From NCBI RefSeq assembly GCF_039542035.1, contig NZ_BAABHJ010000015.1:1-64000 (forward strand): 64,000 nucleotides of DNA, given 5' to 3'. Position 1 is the stretch's first letter; each line of letters starts with the position of its first letter. This document shows, piece by piece, positions 16,958 through 24,793 of the stretch. The stretch comes from Actinoallomurus liliacearum (GTDB lineage: Bacteria; Actinomycetota; Actinomycetes; Streptosporangiales; Streptosporangiaceae). A program made the translations under genes and the position numbers. Under the pieces are notes generated by a model. It saw only the letters and a program-made list of their open reading frames with translations. It did not search any database and was not told where the DNA came from.

Positions 16958-17006
16958 GATCCTGCCGCCGCTCTGCGGTAAAGATGGGATCTTTGCTGGA
17001 AATCTA

Positions 17007-17025
17007 ACAGCGACTTTTCCGCTGT
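17007..17025. promoter_or_regulatory. Short inverted repeat upstream of the PQQ-type dehydrogenase gene
   Basis: ACAGCG (17007-17012) and CGCTGT (17020-17025) flank a T-rich spacer, about 50-70 bases ahead of the start at 16957. The region is AT-richer than its surroundings. It could be an operator in the promoter; symmetry is the only evidence. Confidence 0.35.
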
Positions 17026-17113
17026 CAATGGCTTGTTGGATTTTGGTAGATGCAGCTCCACCGGGTGTTCGATTGGTCGTCAGGCGGCCGGACCGAGGTG
17101 TGCCTGTGGGCAC

Positions 17114-17128
17114 ATACATCGGATGTAT
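17114..17128. promoter_or_regulatory. 15-bp palindrome upstream of the carbohydrate locus (candidate regulator site)
   Basis: ATACATCGGATGTAT: ATACATC and GATGTAT are perfect 7-bp arms around one base. It lies in the 224-base gap ahead of the dehydrogenase gene. AT-rich short palindromes of this kind are typical for GntR or LacI regulators, and an FCD-type GntR gene lies 1.3 kb away at 18428. The assignment is inference. Confidence 0.45.
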
Positions 17129-17140
17129 CCACCTGGTCGT

Positions 17141-17175
17141 CGCCCGGCGTGCCTCACACGGAGGCACGCCGGGCG
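17141..17175. terminator. Strong stem-loop terminator after the GH18 gene
   Basis: A perfect 15-bp stem: CGCCCGGCGTGCCTC at 17141-17155, loop ACACG, then GAGGCACGCCGGGCG at 17161-17175. It begins seven bases past the GH18 stop at 17182 and insulates that gene from the dehydrogenase gene downstream on the same strand. Confidence 0.85.
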
Positions 17176-17181
17176 AGAGCG

Positions 17182-18189
17182 TCAGCCCGTGTACTGGGCG
17201 AAGATCTTGGAGTAGGCGTAGGCCGACTGGGAGACGCCGCTGCACGAGTCGCCGGCGCTCTCGCCGGAGCCGCACTTGCGGTCGCGGTTGACGGCCCAGA
17301 AGGTGAGCCGCGCGATGTGATGGCTCTTGGCGTACGACAGGATCGTCTGGAAGTCGCCGGTGGACACGGTCTCGTCGGACTCGTCGGTCTTGCCGTTCAT
17401 CGACGAGATCCCGATGTGGGCGTAGGCCTGCGAGTCGCTGTAGCCGTACGCGCTCTTGACGGCGTTCTTCAGCCCGTCCGCGGCGGACGTCGTGGCGCTG
17501 CCCATCGAGCCGCTGTGGCTGCCGAAGTCGAACGGCATGATCGTCCAGCCGTCATTGTCGAGCCCGGCCTTGGCGCCCCGGTTGATCAGCGACTTGCCGG
17601 TGGAGTCCGGGCCGCTGGGGGTCGTGCCGAACGTGATGTACGTCTTGATCCCGGAGTTCTTCGACTTGACGATCTTCAGTGCGTCGATGACCCGCTGCTG
17701 CACCGTCCCGTTGGAGAACTCGGTCGACTCGATGTCGATGTCGATGGCCTTCAGTCCATAGGCGTCGATCACCTTCTGGTACGCCCCGGCGAGGGTGGAG
17801 GCGCTGGAGCAGTGCTCGCCGAGCTTGTTCCCGCTCCAGCCGCCGAACGAGACGACGACGTCGCCGCCCGCGGAGCGGATGGAGTTGATGGCCGTCTTGT
17901 CGGAGCCGGTGAGCGAGCGGCTGCCGTCCCACTTCGGGTTGCAGCCGCCGTCCGACAGGACGAAGGCGAGGGTGAGCCACTTGACACCCGTCGCGGACAG
18001 CACCGAGGCGGGTGCCTGCGGATTCCCCCAGCCGAGGTACTCGTACGGGGCGACGGCCACGCCGGGGGAGGCGGCGGCGCTTGGGCCCGCGTCGCGGGCG
18101 GCGGGATCGGCGTGGCAGGGCGTGGCGACCATCTGGGCGGCCGTCACGGCGGCGGCGGCGACGAGCAGGGTGCGCGGGGCAATGGGCAT
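17182..18189 (-). CDS. Secreted GH18 chitinase-like protein
   Basis: 335 residues with a signal peptide of about 27 (AAQMVATPCHAD). The TIM barrel shows YLGWGNP at the start, GGDVVVSFGGWSG (the SxGG motif) and LKAIDIDIES, the DxDxE catalytic motif with Glu as acid. Paired Cys near the C-terminus (CGSGESAGDSCSG) may form disulfides. It resembles the compact single-domain GH18 proteins of streptomycetes; no chitin-binding module is present. It reads towards the pectin-type genes but has its own terminator, so it is a separate transcript. Confidence 0.85.
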   Translation of the reverse strand: MPIAPRTLLVAAAAVTAAQMVATPCHADPAARDAGPSAAASPGVAVAPYEYLGWGNPQAPASVLSATGVKWLTLAFVLSDGGCNPKWDGSRSLTGSDKTAINSIRSAGGDVVVSFGGWSGNKLGEHCSSASTLAGAYQKVIDAYGLKAIDIDIESTEFSNGTVQQRVIDALKIVKSKNSGIKTYITFGTTPSGPDSTGKSLINRGAKAGLDNDGWTIMPFDFGSHSGSMGSATTSAADGLKNAVKSAYGYSDSQAYAHIGISSMNGKTDESDETVSTGDFQTILSYAKSHHIARLTFWAVNRDRKCGSGESAGDSCSGVSQSAYAYSKIFAQYTG

Positions 18190-18257
18190 GGGTCGGGCTC
18201 CTTCCGCCGACGCGGTACGCGGCCCCCGACGCGCTCCCGGCAGGCAATGTCCGAGTA

Positions 18258-18296
18258 ACGGTCATAGGTTAGGAAACCTTCCTAACCTATGACCGT
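18258..18296. promoter_or_regulatory. 39-bp perfect palindrome between GH18 and GntR genes
   Basis: ACGGTCATAGGTTAGGAA at 18258-18275 is followed by ACC and its exact reverse complement at 18279-18296, giving 18-bp arms. It is centred in the 238-base region between the divergent GH18 and GntR genes, so it is better placed as an operator than a terminator. Its core TTAGGAA-ACC-TTCCTAA closely resembles the TTAGGAA-x3-TTCCTAA palindrome reported for chitosanase-type promoters of streptomycetes. The remarkable arm length could also form an RNA hairpin in either leader. Confidence 0.7.
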
Positions 18297-18427
18297 AGAT
18301 GTCATACCACCCGACGGGCCATGTCAAGCCCCGCCGTGCGGGTGGCCGGTGTGGGCCACATGGCAGGCTGGGAACGCGCGACGATCCGGTGGCGTTCACC
18401 GGAGGGGCCGGTAGGGGAGGGGCGACG

Positions 18428-19099
18428 ATGCCGATCACGGACGACGCGATCGAGAAGATCAAGGGCATGATCGTGTCGGGTGAGCTGCGGCCTGGTGACC
18501 GGCTTCCCAAAGAGGCGGACCTGGCGGCCCAGCTGGGGCTGTCCCGCAACTCCCTGCGGGAGGCCGTCCGGGCACTGTCACTGGTCAGGATCCTCGACGT
18601 CCGGCAGGGCGACGGCACGTACGTCACCAGCCTCGAGCCGAAGGCGCTGCTCGACGGACTCAGCTTCATCGTCGACCTGCACCACGACAAGACCGTCCTG
18701 GAGTTCTTCGAGGTACGCCGGATTCTCGAGCCCGCCGCCACGGCGCTGGCGGCGCGGCAGATCAGCCTCGAGACCGTCGACGCCCTGCGAGACCACCTGG
18801 CGAAGGTCACCGACGAGTCCGCCGTGGAGGACCTCGTCGAGAACGACCTGGAGTTCCACCGGCGCATCGCCGAAGCCGCCGGGAACTCCGTCCTGTACTC
18901 CCTCGTCGACACCCTCTGCGGCCCGACCATCCGGGCGCGCGTGTGGCGCGGGCTCACCCAGGAGGGCGCGCTCCGGCGCACTCTGGACGAGCACCACGCC
19001 ATCCTCGACGCCCTGGCGGCCCGGCAGGCCGAAGTCGCCCACGCCCTGGCCACCGTGCACGTCGCCGGCGTCGAGCAGTGGCTGCGCAAGGCCCTCTGA
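18428..19099 (+). CDS. GntR-family regulator, FadR/FCD subgroup
   Basis: 223 residues. N-terminal winged helix (ELRPGDRLPKEADLAAQLGLSRNSLREAVRAL, about residues 18-50), then an all-helical FCD ligand domain with the metal-binding pattern ENDLEFHRRI and later EHHAIL. FCD-GntR regulators typically bind sugar acids such as galacturonate, so control of the neighbouring pectin-type genes is a reasonable inference. The ATG at 18428 has GGAGGGG upstream. Confidence 0.88.
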   Translation: MPITDDAIEKIKGMIVSGELRPGDRLPKEADLAAQLGLSRNSLREAVRALSLVRILDVRQGDGTYVTSLEPKALLDGLSFIVDLHHDKTVLEFFEVRRILEPAATALAARQISLETVDALRDHLAKVTDESAVEDLVENDLEFHRRIAEAAGNSVLYSLVDTLCGPTIRARVWRGLTQEGALRRTLDEHHAILDALAARQAEVAHALATVHVAGVEQWLRKAL

Positions 19100-19200
19100 C
19101 CCGCCGCCGCGCCTCCTCCGTACCGGCGTTGAACCCCGCCCCGGGCGGGACCCGTACTGCCTGACGGCTCCACCACCGCCGGCACGCGGGAGGGATCACG

Positions 19201-19308
19201 ATGGGACCGCATCGGCACGGCCACGCTCCGTGGGTCCGCACGGCCATGGACGAGTCGGCGTACGCGGCGCGGCACCCGCGATCCGGCCGCCGCGAGGTCT
19301 ATCGTTGA
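19201..19308 (+). CDS. Possible small protein ahead of the ECF sigma gene
   Basis: A 35-codon frame beginning MGPHRHGHAPWV with a strong GGGAGGG ribosome-binding sequence seven bases upstream, ending TGA at 19306-19308, 36 bases before the sigma gene. Rich in His and Arg; no family recognised. The rest of 19100-19344 shows a GCCCCGGGC-type hairpin and no other gene. Could be chance. Confidence 0.3.
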   Translation: MGPHRHGHAPWVRTAMDESAYAARHPRSGRREVYR

Positions 19309-19344
19309 CCACCGCGCTCCCGACCGTCCCGGAGAACCCCCGCC

Positions 19345-19923
19345 ATGGCATTTCCCGGAGCGCGCGGCAGGACGAAGGCACGGACCTGGTTGCGCGCGCT
19401 GCGCCCGGTGACCGACGCCGACGACGAGCTGATCATCGCTCGGCTGTATCAGGAGTACCACGACCCGCTGCTCGCCTTCGTGATCCGGCACACCGGCGGG
19501 GACCGCCAGTGGGCGGAGGACATCGTGCAGGAGACGATGATCCGCGCGTGGCGCAGCCTCGACCAGCTCGACGCGGAGGCGGCCAGCCTGATGCCTTGGC
19601 TGGCGACGGTCGCCCGCCGTATCGTCATCGACGAGAGGCGCCGCAGAGGAGCACGGCCCCAGGAGGCGGGCGAGGGCCCTCTCGAGAAGCTTCAGACCCC
19701 GGACGGCATGGAGGATCTGCTGCGCGGCGTGGTCGTGTCCGAGGCGTTGAAGGCGCTCAGCCCCGCGCACCGCGAGGTGCTCACCGAGACGGTCCTGCGC
19801 GACCGCACGGTCAACGAGGCCGCGGAGGTTCTCGGCATCCCCGTCGGAACGGTCAAGTCACGGGTCTACTACGCACTGCGGGCGCTGCGCGTCGTACTCG
19901 AGGAGATGGGGGTGACGCCGTGA
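19345..19923 (+). CDS. ECF-type RNA polymerase sigma factor
   Basis: 192 residues with region 2 (LYQEYHDPLLAFVIRHTGGDRQWAEDIVQETMIRAWR, about 30-70) and region 4 (ALKALSPAHREVLTETVLRDRTVNEAAEVLGIPVGTVKSR, about 130-175). The stop codon TGA overlaps a GTG that opens the first copy of the repeated micro-ORF. The anti-sigma gene follows after the tandem repeat, so the pair resembles SigL/SigK-type ECF loci of actinomycetes in which a membrane zinc-binding anti-sigma holds the sigma factor. Confidence 0.92.
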   Translation: MAFPGARGRTKARTWLRALRPVTDADDELIIARLYQEYHDPLLAFVIRHTGGDRQWAEDIVQETMIRAWRSLDQLDAEAASLMPWLATVARRIVIDERRRRGARPQEAGEGPLEKLQTPDGMEDLLRGVVVSEALKALSPAHREVLTETVLRDRTVNEAAEVLGIPVGTVKSRVYYALRALRVVLEEMGVTP

Positions 19924-19991
19924 CCGAGCGGAGCGAGGGAACCGGAGAGCAGCCCCTGCGAGTCGCCCCTCCGACGAAGGAGGGCTCGTGA
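19920..19991 (+). CDS. 23-codon repeated micro-ORF, copy 1 (between sigma and anti-sigma)
   Basis: GTG at 19920 overlaps the sigma stop (GTGA), and its own TGA at 19989-19991 overlaps the GTG of copy 2. The peptide starts VTERSEGTGEQ and ends PTKEGS. A micro-ORF of identical length and near-identical ends occurs on the other strand at 27553-27624 (MTERSEGIGEQ ... PTKEAS). Just before its end lies GAAGGAGG, an ideal ribosome-binding site for the next start codon. I regard it as a real translated or coupling element rather than a normal gene. Confidence 0.5.
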   Translation: MTERSEGTGEQPLRVAPPTKEGS

Positions 19992-20057
19992 CCGAGCGGA
20001 GCGAGGGAGCCGGAAACGCAGCCCCTGCGAGTCGCCCCTCCGACGAAGGAGGACTCG
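19921..20057 (+). repeat. Tandem direct repeat, 68 and 69 bp, carrying a stop, micro-ORF and ribosome-binding site
   Basis: Unit 1 is 19921-19988 and unit 2 is 19989-20057. They differ at a few positions and by one inserted base in the second unit. Each begins TGACCGAGCGGAGCGAGGGA and ends GACGAAGGAGG-(G/A)CTCG. The extra base in unit 2 places its GTG (19988) in frame with the anti-sigma gene, so that copy could add 23 residues to that protein. A third, inverted and more diverged copy lies at 27553-27624. Confidence 0.85.
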
Positions 20058-20812
20058 TGACCGGGCGGGGGACTCCTCGGCACACCGACGTCGGCGCGTA
20101 CGCCCTGGGCCTGCTCGAAGAGGGCGACCGGCGGGCCTTCGAGACCCACCTCGCCGACTGCCCCGCGTGTTCGACCGAGGCGGCCGACCTGTCCGGCCTC
20201 CGGGACCTGCTGGTCGGCCTCCATCCGGCGCCGGACACAGTGGGGACGGTGGCGGCCGGGCACGGCTCGGCCGGGGCGGGGGACGCCGCGGGCTCCGCCG
20301 ACGTCACGAGCCTGCTTCGCCGGCGCGGGGTCGCCGCGCGGCGCCGGCGCCGGGGCACCGCGATCCTGGGGACGGCGGCCGGTCTGGCGCTGCTGGCGTG
20401 CGGGGCCGCCGTCGGCGCCGCCGCGGCCGGGCGCGGCGACGGCACGGTGCTGACGCACGACCACCAGAACCTGCCGGCGGACCTCCTCGGATGGGGGGAG
20501 ACGCACGAGGCCGCGAATCCCCGTACCGGCGCGCGCGGCATCGTGGCACTGGAGCGCAAGGCCTGGGGCACGCACGTCGCCCTCGACCTCGGCGACATCC
20601 GCGGCCCGCTCACCTGCCGGCTCGTCGCGGTCACCCGGTCGGGGCAGCGGCACGTGGTGACCGAGTGGGCCGTGCCGCCCAGGGGCTACGGCCTGCCGCG
20701 CTCGCCCGACCACCTCCAGGTCCACGGCGGTACGGCCGTCCCGCGCCAGGACCTGGGCAGGTTCGACGTGGAGGTGGAGGGCGGCGGCACCCTCCTCAGC
20801 ATCCCCGTCTGA
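20057..20812 (+). CDS. Membrane anti-sigma factor with zinc-binding (ZAS) domain
   Basis: 251 residues. The N-terminal domain has YALGLLEEGDRRAFETHLADCPACSTE, giving the HxxxCxxC zinc motif of ZAS anti-sigma factors near residue 30. One membrane span follows at about residues 105-130 (AILGTAAGLALLACGAAVGAAA), then an extracytoplasmic domain with beta-rich sequence ending GGGTLLSIPV. It presumably sequesters the sigma factor encoded just upstream. The GTG at 20057 has GAAGGAGG six bases upstream, supplied by the repeat. An alternative GTG at 19988 would add a repeat-encoded leader. Confidence 0.9.
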   Translation: MTGRGTPRHTDVGAYALGLLEEGDRRAFETHLADCPACSTEAADLSGLRDLLVGLHPAPDTVGTVAAGHGSAGAGDAAGSADVTSLLRRRGVAARRRRRGTAILGTAAGLALLACGAAVGAAAAGRGDGTVLTHDHQNLPADLLGWGETHEAANPRTGARGIVALERKAWGTHVALDLGDIRGPLTCRLVAVTRSGQRHVVTEWAVPPRGYGLPRSPDHLQVHGGTAVPRQDLGRFDVEVEGGGTLLSIPV

Positions 20813-20816
20813 CCCG

Positions 20817-20839
20817 CGGGCCCGGCGGGGCCGGGCCCG
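20817..20839. terminator. Bidirectional stem-loop between anti-sigma gene and cvnD
   Basis: CGGGCCCGG at 20817-20825, loop CGGGG, CCGGGCCCG at 20831-20839. It sits in the 31-base gap between the convergent stops at 20812 and 20844. Confidence 0.7.
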
Positions 20840-20843
20840 GTGG

Positions 20844-21443
20844 CTACACCTTGACGGGTCGTTTCTGTTTCCGCGTCTTCATGGCGTGCTGGACGAGTGT
20901 CACCAGGACGTTCTTGCAGGACTCCCTGTCCCGTGCGTCGCACAGCACGATCGGCACGTGCTCCCCGAGGTTGAGCGCCATCTCCACCTCGTCCAGCTCG
21001 AACCGCCGGGCACCGTCGAAGCAGTTCACCGCGACGATGAACGGCGTGCCGCGCCGTTCGAAGTAGTCGACCGCCGGGAAACAGTCGGCGAGCCGCCGGG
21101 TGTCGGCGAGGACGACCGCGCCGAGCGTCCCGAGCGAGATCTCGTCCCACATGAACCAGAATCTCTCCTGGCCGGGCGTGCCGAAGAGGTAGAGCACGAA
21201 CTCATCCTTGATCGTGATGCGCCCGAAGTCCATCGCGACCGTCGTCGTGGCCTTCGCCTCGACTCCCGCGACGTCGTCGACGCCCACGCTCTTGTCGGTG
21301 AGGAGCTCCTCGGTCCGTAGGGGTTTGGTCTCGGAGACGGCGCCGACCAGCGTCGTCTTTCCCGCGCCGAAGCCGCCGGCGACCACTATCTTGATCGCCT
21401 TCGGCAGTCTCCGGCCCCGTCGATCAAAGCGCCTTGAGTCCAT
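20844..21443 (-). CDS. cvnD: CvnD-type small GTPase of the conservon
   Basis: 199 residues. Ras-like P-loop GGFGAGKTT near residue 24, G3 motif LFGTPGQERF with Gln at the catalytic position, and VNCFDGA in the NKxD region, where the Asn is kept but Lys is replaced. This is the Rab/MglA-like GTPase that closes cvnA-B-C-D operons. Its ATG at 21443 lies within the end of cvnC (20-base overlap). In streptomycetes the four products form a membrane-associated complex resembling eukaryotic G-protein-coupled signalling that influences development and secondary metabolism. Confidence 0.93.
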   Translation of the reverse strand: MDSRRFDRRGRRLPKAIKIVVAGGFGAGKTTLVGAVSETKPLRTEELLTDKSVGVDDVAGVEAKATTTVAMDFGRITIKDEFVLYLFGTPGQERFWFMWDEISLGTLGAVVLADTRRLADCFPAVDYFERRGTPFIVAVNCFDGARRFELDEVEMALNLGEHVPIVLCDARDRESCKNVLVTLVQHAMKTRKQKRPVKV

Positions 21444-21876
21444 CGATCACCGCCAGGTACAGGTCGTCGTCGTCCGCCAGCTCGGCCTCCGTCTGCGGGT
21501 CCTCGACCGAGATGAGGCCCTTGGCGAGCAGGTCGCCGAGAAGAACGCGGACGGTGACGGTCGGAAGGTTCAGGTGCCCCGCGATCTCGGCCACCGACAT
21601 CGGCTCGTCACAGAGCCGGACGACGGCCTGGTGCTCGGGGTCCAGGCCGAGCTCCGGGGCCGGGGGCAGCCCCGTCGCCACGACCATCGTGATGAGGTCG
21701 AACTCGCCGTGCACCGGTTCCGTGCGGCCGCGGGTCATGACGTACGGACGGACGAGCGGCCCGGCCTGCTCGTCGAGCCATCGTTCGTGGGCGTCCCCCT
21801 CCACGGGGGTGCCTTCGGACGTGGCGTCTGGAACGTTCCTCGGGTCCTGCTCGGACGGGTCGTTGGTCATGGTCAC
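21424..21876 (-). CDS. cvnC: CvnC, DUF742 protein of the conservon
   Basis: About 150 residues. The acidic N-terminus is followed by PLVRPYVMTRGRTEP, the typical DUF742 opening, then a winged-helix-like region (EPMSVAEIAGHLNLPTVTVRVLLGDLLAKGLI). I use the GTG at 21876, which overlaps the cvnB stop as GTGA; the ATG two codons later is equally possible. The domain is thought to act as an adaptor inside the Cvn complex. Confidence 0.92.
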   Translation of the reverse strand: MTMTNDPSEQDPRNVPDATSEGTPVEGDAHERWLDEQAGPLVRPYVMTRGRTEPVHGEFDLITMVVATGLPPAPELGLDPEHQAVVRLCDEPMSVAEIAGHLNLPTVTVRVLLGDLLAKGLISVEDPQTEAELADDDDLYLAVIDGLKAL

Positions 21877-22286
21877 GGCACCGGGTCCGCGGAGCGGGAC
21901 GCGGCCGTGAGGTGGTGGCCGAGTCCGGTGACGAGCATCTCCATCTCGTACGCGATCAGGCCGATGTCGGCCTCCTCGCTGCTGAGGACCGCGAGACAGG
22001 CGCCCTGGCCGGCGACGGTCACGAGGAGGTAGGCCGAGCGCATCTCGACGATGGTCTGGAGCACGGGACCGCCGTCGAAGCGTTCGCCCACCCCCTTGGC
22101 CAGGGACTGGATACCGGCCGCGACCGCGGACAGGTGCTCGGCGTCGTCCTGGTCGAAGTCCTTCGACGCGGCCATGAGCAGGCCGTCGGCGGACAGGACG
22201 ATCGCGTGCCTCGCCTCCTTGACGCGCTTGACGAGGTCGTCGAGCAACCAGGCCAGTTCGGCGGGAGGTTCTGTCTTCTGCGCCAC
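21873..22286 (-). CDS. cvnB: CvnB, Roadblock/LC7 protein of the conservon
   Basis: 137 residues with the Roadblock/LC7 fold: LAWLLDDLVKRVKEARHAIVLSADGLLMAAS at the start and YLLVTVAGQGACLAVLSSEEADIGLIAYEM in the centre. In related systems this protein acts as a GTPase-activating partner for CvnD. The GTG start at 22286 has AGAAGGA upstream. It starts 12 bases after the cvnA stop. Confidence 0.93.
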   Translation of the reverse strand: MAQKTEPPAELAWLLDDLVKRVKEARHAIVLSADGLLMAASKDFDQDDAEHLSAVAAGIQSLAKGVGERFDGGPVLQTIVEMRSAYLLVTVAGQGACLAVLSSEEADIGLIAYEMEMLVTGLGHHLTAASRSADPVP

Positions 22287-22297
22287 TACTAGTCCTT

Positions 22298-24793
22298 CTA
22301 CGCTTCTTCGTCTGCGGTCGGGTCGTCTTCGGGGTCGGCGCCCCGCTGGAACCTGGTCGCCTCGGCTCTGCCACGCCGGGTGCCGGCCTGCAGGCCGCTG
22401 ATGGACCTGCGAAGTTTCTCGGGTGATCGGCCGTCGCCGACGTTCCTGTCCTCGTTCCCCGCGACGACGGTCGGCCCGTCCGTCCGCAGCGGGGCGGCGA
22501 TGTTCGCCTGGGGAACGCGGATCGGCAGTCCCGAGGGCGTGGTCGACGCATCGGCGGCGGGCGTCGGCTCGTCGTTCCTCTCCTCCGGGACCGTCTCGGG
22601 GCTGTCCCGTGGTAGCGGTGCGAGCGCTGTCACGGGCGCCACCGTGCGCCCCGTCGACCGGCCGGTCGGACGGCGGCTCGGGCTCTTCCGCCGTCTCCGC
22701 GGGAAGCCGTCGGGGGTCCGCTCCTGGGGCTCGTCGCCGGGACCGGTGCTGGACTCGTCATCGGCATCGTGGGATTCGTCGGAGGACAGGACAGGGGAGA
22801 CGGCGGTCGCCATGGCGGTCGCGGTGGCCGCGGGCGCGGCGGCGCCGATCGCGACGGGCCGGCTCTCGGCCAGGACCCGGGTGCTCTTCTTCGGCGCGGC
22901 GTCGTCGGGCGCCGTCTCGCTGATCAGCTCACGGGGGATCAGCGCGACCGCGGTGGTCCCGCCGTACGACGAGTGCTTGAGCGAGACCCGCACGTCGTAG
23001 CGCTCGGCCAGCCGGCCGACGACGTACAGCCCGAGGTGCACCGAGCTCGACAGGTTGAACTCGGGCGGGTCGCTGATCCGGTCGTTGAGGGACGCCAGCA
23101 GCTCGTCGGTCATGCCGAGGCCGTGGTCCTCGATCTCGATGACGTAGCCCTTGGCGACCTTGCGGCCGCTGATCTCGACCTGGGTGTAGGGCGGGGAGTA
23201 GGAGAGCGCGTTCTCGATCAGCTCGGCGAGCAGGTGGACGATGTCGCCGACGGACCGGCCGGCCAGCGAGACGTCGCCGATGGTCGAGGCGACGGTCACC
23301 CGGGTGTAGTCCTCGACCTCGGCCACGGCGGACCGTACGACGTCGATCATCGGGACGGGGCGACGCCAGCCGCGGGCGGGGGTGGAGCCGGACAGGACGA
23401 TGAGGTTCTCGGCGTTGCGCCGCATCCGGGTCGCGAGGTGGTCGACGCGGAAGAGCTCCTCCAGGTCCTTCGGGTCGTCGTTCCGGCGCTCCATCTCGTC
23501 GAGGAGGGTGAGCTGCCGGTGGACGAGGGCCTGGGACCGGCGGGCGAGGCTGAGCAGGATGTCGCGGAACCCGCGCCGCAGCTCGGCCTGCTCGACCGCG
23601 GTACGGATCGCGGTCTCCTGGACCGTGTTGAACGCGTGGCCGACCTGACCGATCTCGTCGTTGCCGAACACCAGGGGCGGCGCCTCGGCGGCGACGTCCA
23701 CGTTCTCGCCGTGGCCGAGCCGTTCCACGACGCCGGGCAGGCGCTGGTCGGCCAGTTCGAGCGCGGCGTTGCGCAGCTTCTCCAGCTGCCGGAGGAGGGC
23801 GCGGGTCGTGGTGATGGACACGACCACGGACGCGATGACCGCGATGAGGCCGAGGCCGCCCGCCAGGGCGAGCCGGACCATGACGCCGATGGCGACCGGT
23901 TCGGCGCGGTCCACCAGCTCGTTTCCGGCGTCGAGGGTCAGCTTCTCCAGCTGGGCCATGATCGGCTGTACGGTCGTCTGCCACTGCGCGGCCGAGACGG
24001 GCGGGCGCGCGCCCGTCCGTCCCTTCTCCACCAGCCGGTCCTCCATCTGACGGAACCGGACGAATTCGGCGTTCTTGGTCAGCCGGTCGTACCGGGCGCG
24101 GTCGGCCGCGGGCAGCTCCGCCGCGGCCTGCTCGTGGAGCAGCCGCTGCGCGCCCACCAGCTCGGCGTACTGCGCGTGCTCGGTGCCGGTGAAGCGGCCC
24201 GCCGCGAGGGACCCGGCGAGGAGCGCGTCCTCCCGGGAGAGGACCTCCTTCGCCCAGGTCATCGAGACCAGCGTGCGGCTGTCCGCGGCGACTCCCTGGT
24301 CGCTGAGGGCGCCCGCCGCGCGGTAGATCCGGAAGGCGGCGTCGATGATGTCGTCGAAGGCCACCGTCGCCCGGTCGCGCTGCACCAGCCGGGTGTCGAT
24401 CGACTGACGGCTCATCCCGAGGTCGTCGAGCTTGGCGAAGGAGTCCTTGATCCGCGCCTTGAGGACGGAGCTCGCGACGCGGGAGACGTCACCGCCGGCG
24501 GCGAGGGACCGGAACCGCCTCGCGGCGACGTCGGTGCGGGGCCGCTGGGCGTCCAGGGCCTGCCGCTGCGCGGCCCCGGGCCGGCCCAGGTACACCATGG
24601 ACAGCCGGCGCTCCTGCTGCAGCGCGGTGACCAAGGTCACGCCGGGCCGGCTGATCTTCTGGTCGATGGTGTTGACGCCAAGGAGGTTCAGACCGTCCCG
24701 CAGCGTGACCCAGGCGGCGAAGGCCCACAGCGCGGCGAGCGACACGAGAAGTGCGGTGATCTTCGTGCGAAGACGCGAGTTACGAAAGCGCAT
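22298..24793 (-). CDS. cvnA: CvnA, sensor histidine kinase-like membrane protein of the conservon
   Basis: 831 residues. First membrane helix about 10-30 (ITALLVSLAALWAFAAWVTL), an extracytoplasmic nitrate-sensor-type helical domain containing LQQERRLSMVYLGRPG, a second helix near residues 300-325 (VMVRLALAGGLGLIAVIASVVVSITTTRALL), a HAMP-like linker, then a HATPase domain with N-box LLAELIENALSYSP and IEDHGLGMTDE. The phospho-acceptor His region is degenerate, usual for CvnA. The C-terminal 170 residues are disordered and Pro/Thr-rich. ATG at 24793 chosen; the frame is open further upstream. Confidence 0.92.
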   Translation of the reverse strand: MRFRNSRLRTKITALLVSLAALWAFAAWVTLRDGLNLLGVNTIDQKISRPGVTLVTALQQERRLSMVYLGRPGAAQRQALDAQRPRTDVAARRFRSLAAGGDVSRVASSVLKARIKDSFAKLDDLGMSRQSIDTRLVQRDRATVAFDDIIDAAFRIYRAAGALSDQGVAADSRTLVSMTWAKEVLSREDALLAGSLAAGRFTGTEHAQYAELVGAQRLLHEQAAAELPAADRARYDRLTKNAEFVRFRQMEDRLVEKGRTGARPPVSAAQWQTTVQPIMAQLEKLTLDAGNELVDRAEPVAIGVMVRLALAGGLGLIAVIASVVVSITTTRALLRQLEKLRNAALELADQRLPGVVERLGHGENVDVAAEAPPLVFGNDEIGQVGHAFNTVQETAIRTAVEQAELRRGFRDILLSLARRSQALVHRQLTLLDEMERRNDDPKDLEELFRVDHLATRMRRNAENLIVLSGSTPARGWRRPVPMIDVVRSAVAEVEDYTRVTVASTIGDVSLAGRSVGDIVHLLAELIENALSYSPPYTQVEISGRKVAKGYVIEIEDHGLGMTDELLASLNDRISDPPEFNLSSSVHLGLYVVGRLAERYDVRVSLKHSSYGGTTAVALIPRELISETAPDDAAPKKSTRVLAESRPVAIGAAAPAATATAMATAVSPVLSSDESHDADDESSTGPGDEPQERTPDGFPRRRRKSPSRRPTGRSTGRTVAPVTALAPLPRDSPETVPEERNDEPTPAADASTTPSGLPIRVPQANIAAPLRTDGPTVVAGNEDRNVGDGRSPEKLRRSISGLQAGTRRGRAEATRFQRGADPEDDPTADEEA

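Noticed and set aside
15362..16981. Plus-strand open frame of about 540 codons opposite the PQQ-type dehydrogenase gene
   Set aside because: Val/Arg/Gly-rich composition without any family motif; it is the complementary frame of a well-supported gene and arises from high GC content.
19921..20057. Insertion sequence or attachment site at the tandem repeat
   Set aside because: No transposase, integrase or tRNA gene nearby, and the repeats preserve start, stop and ribosome-binding positions; better explained as a gene-junction element.
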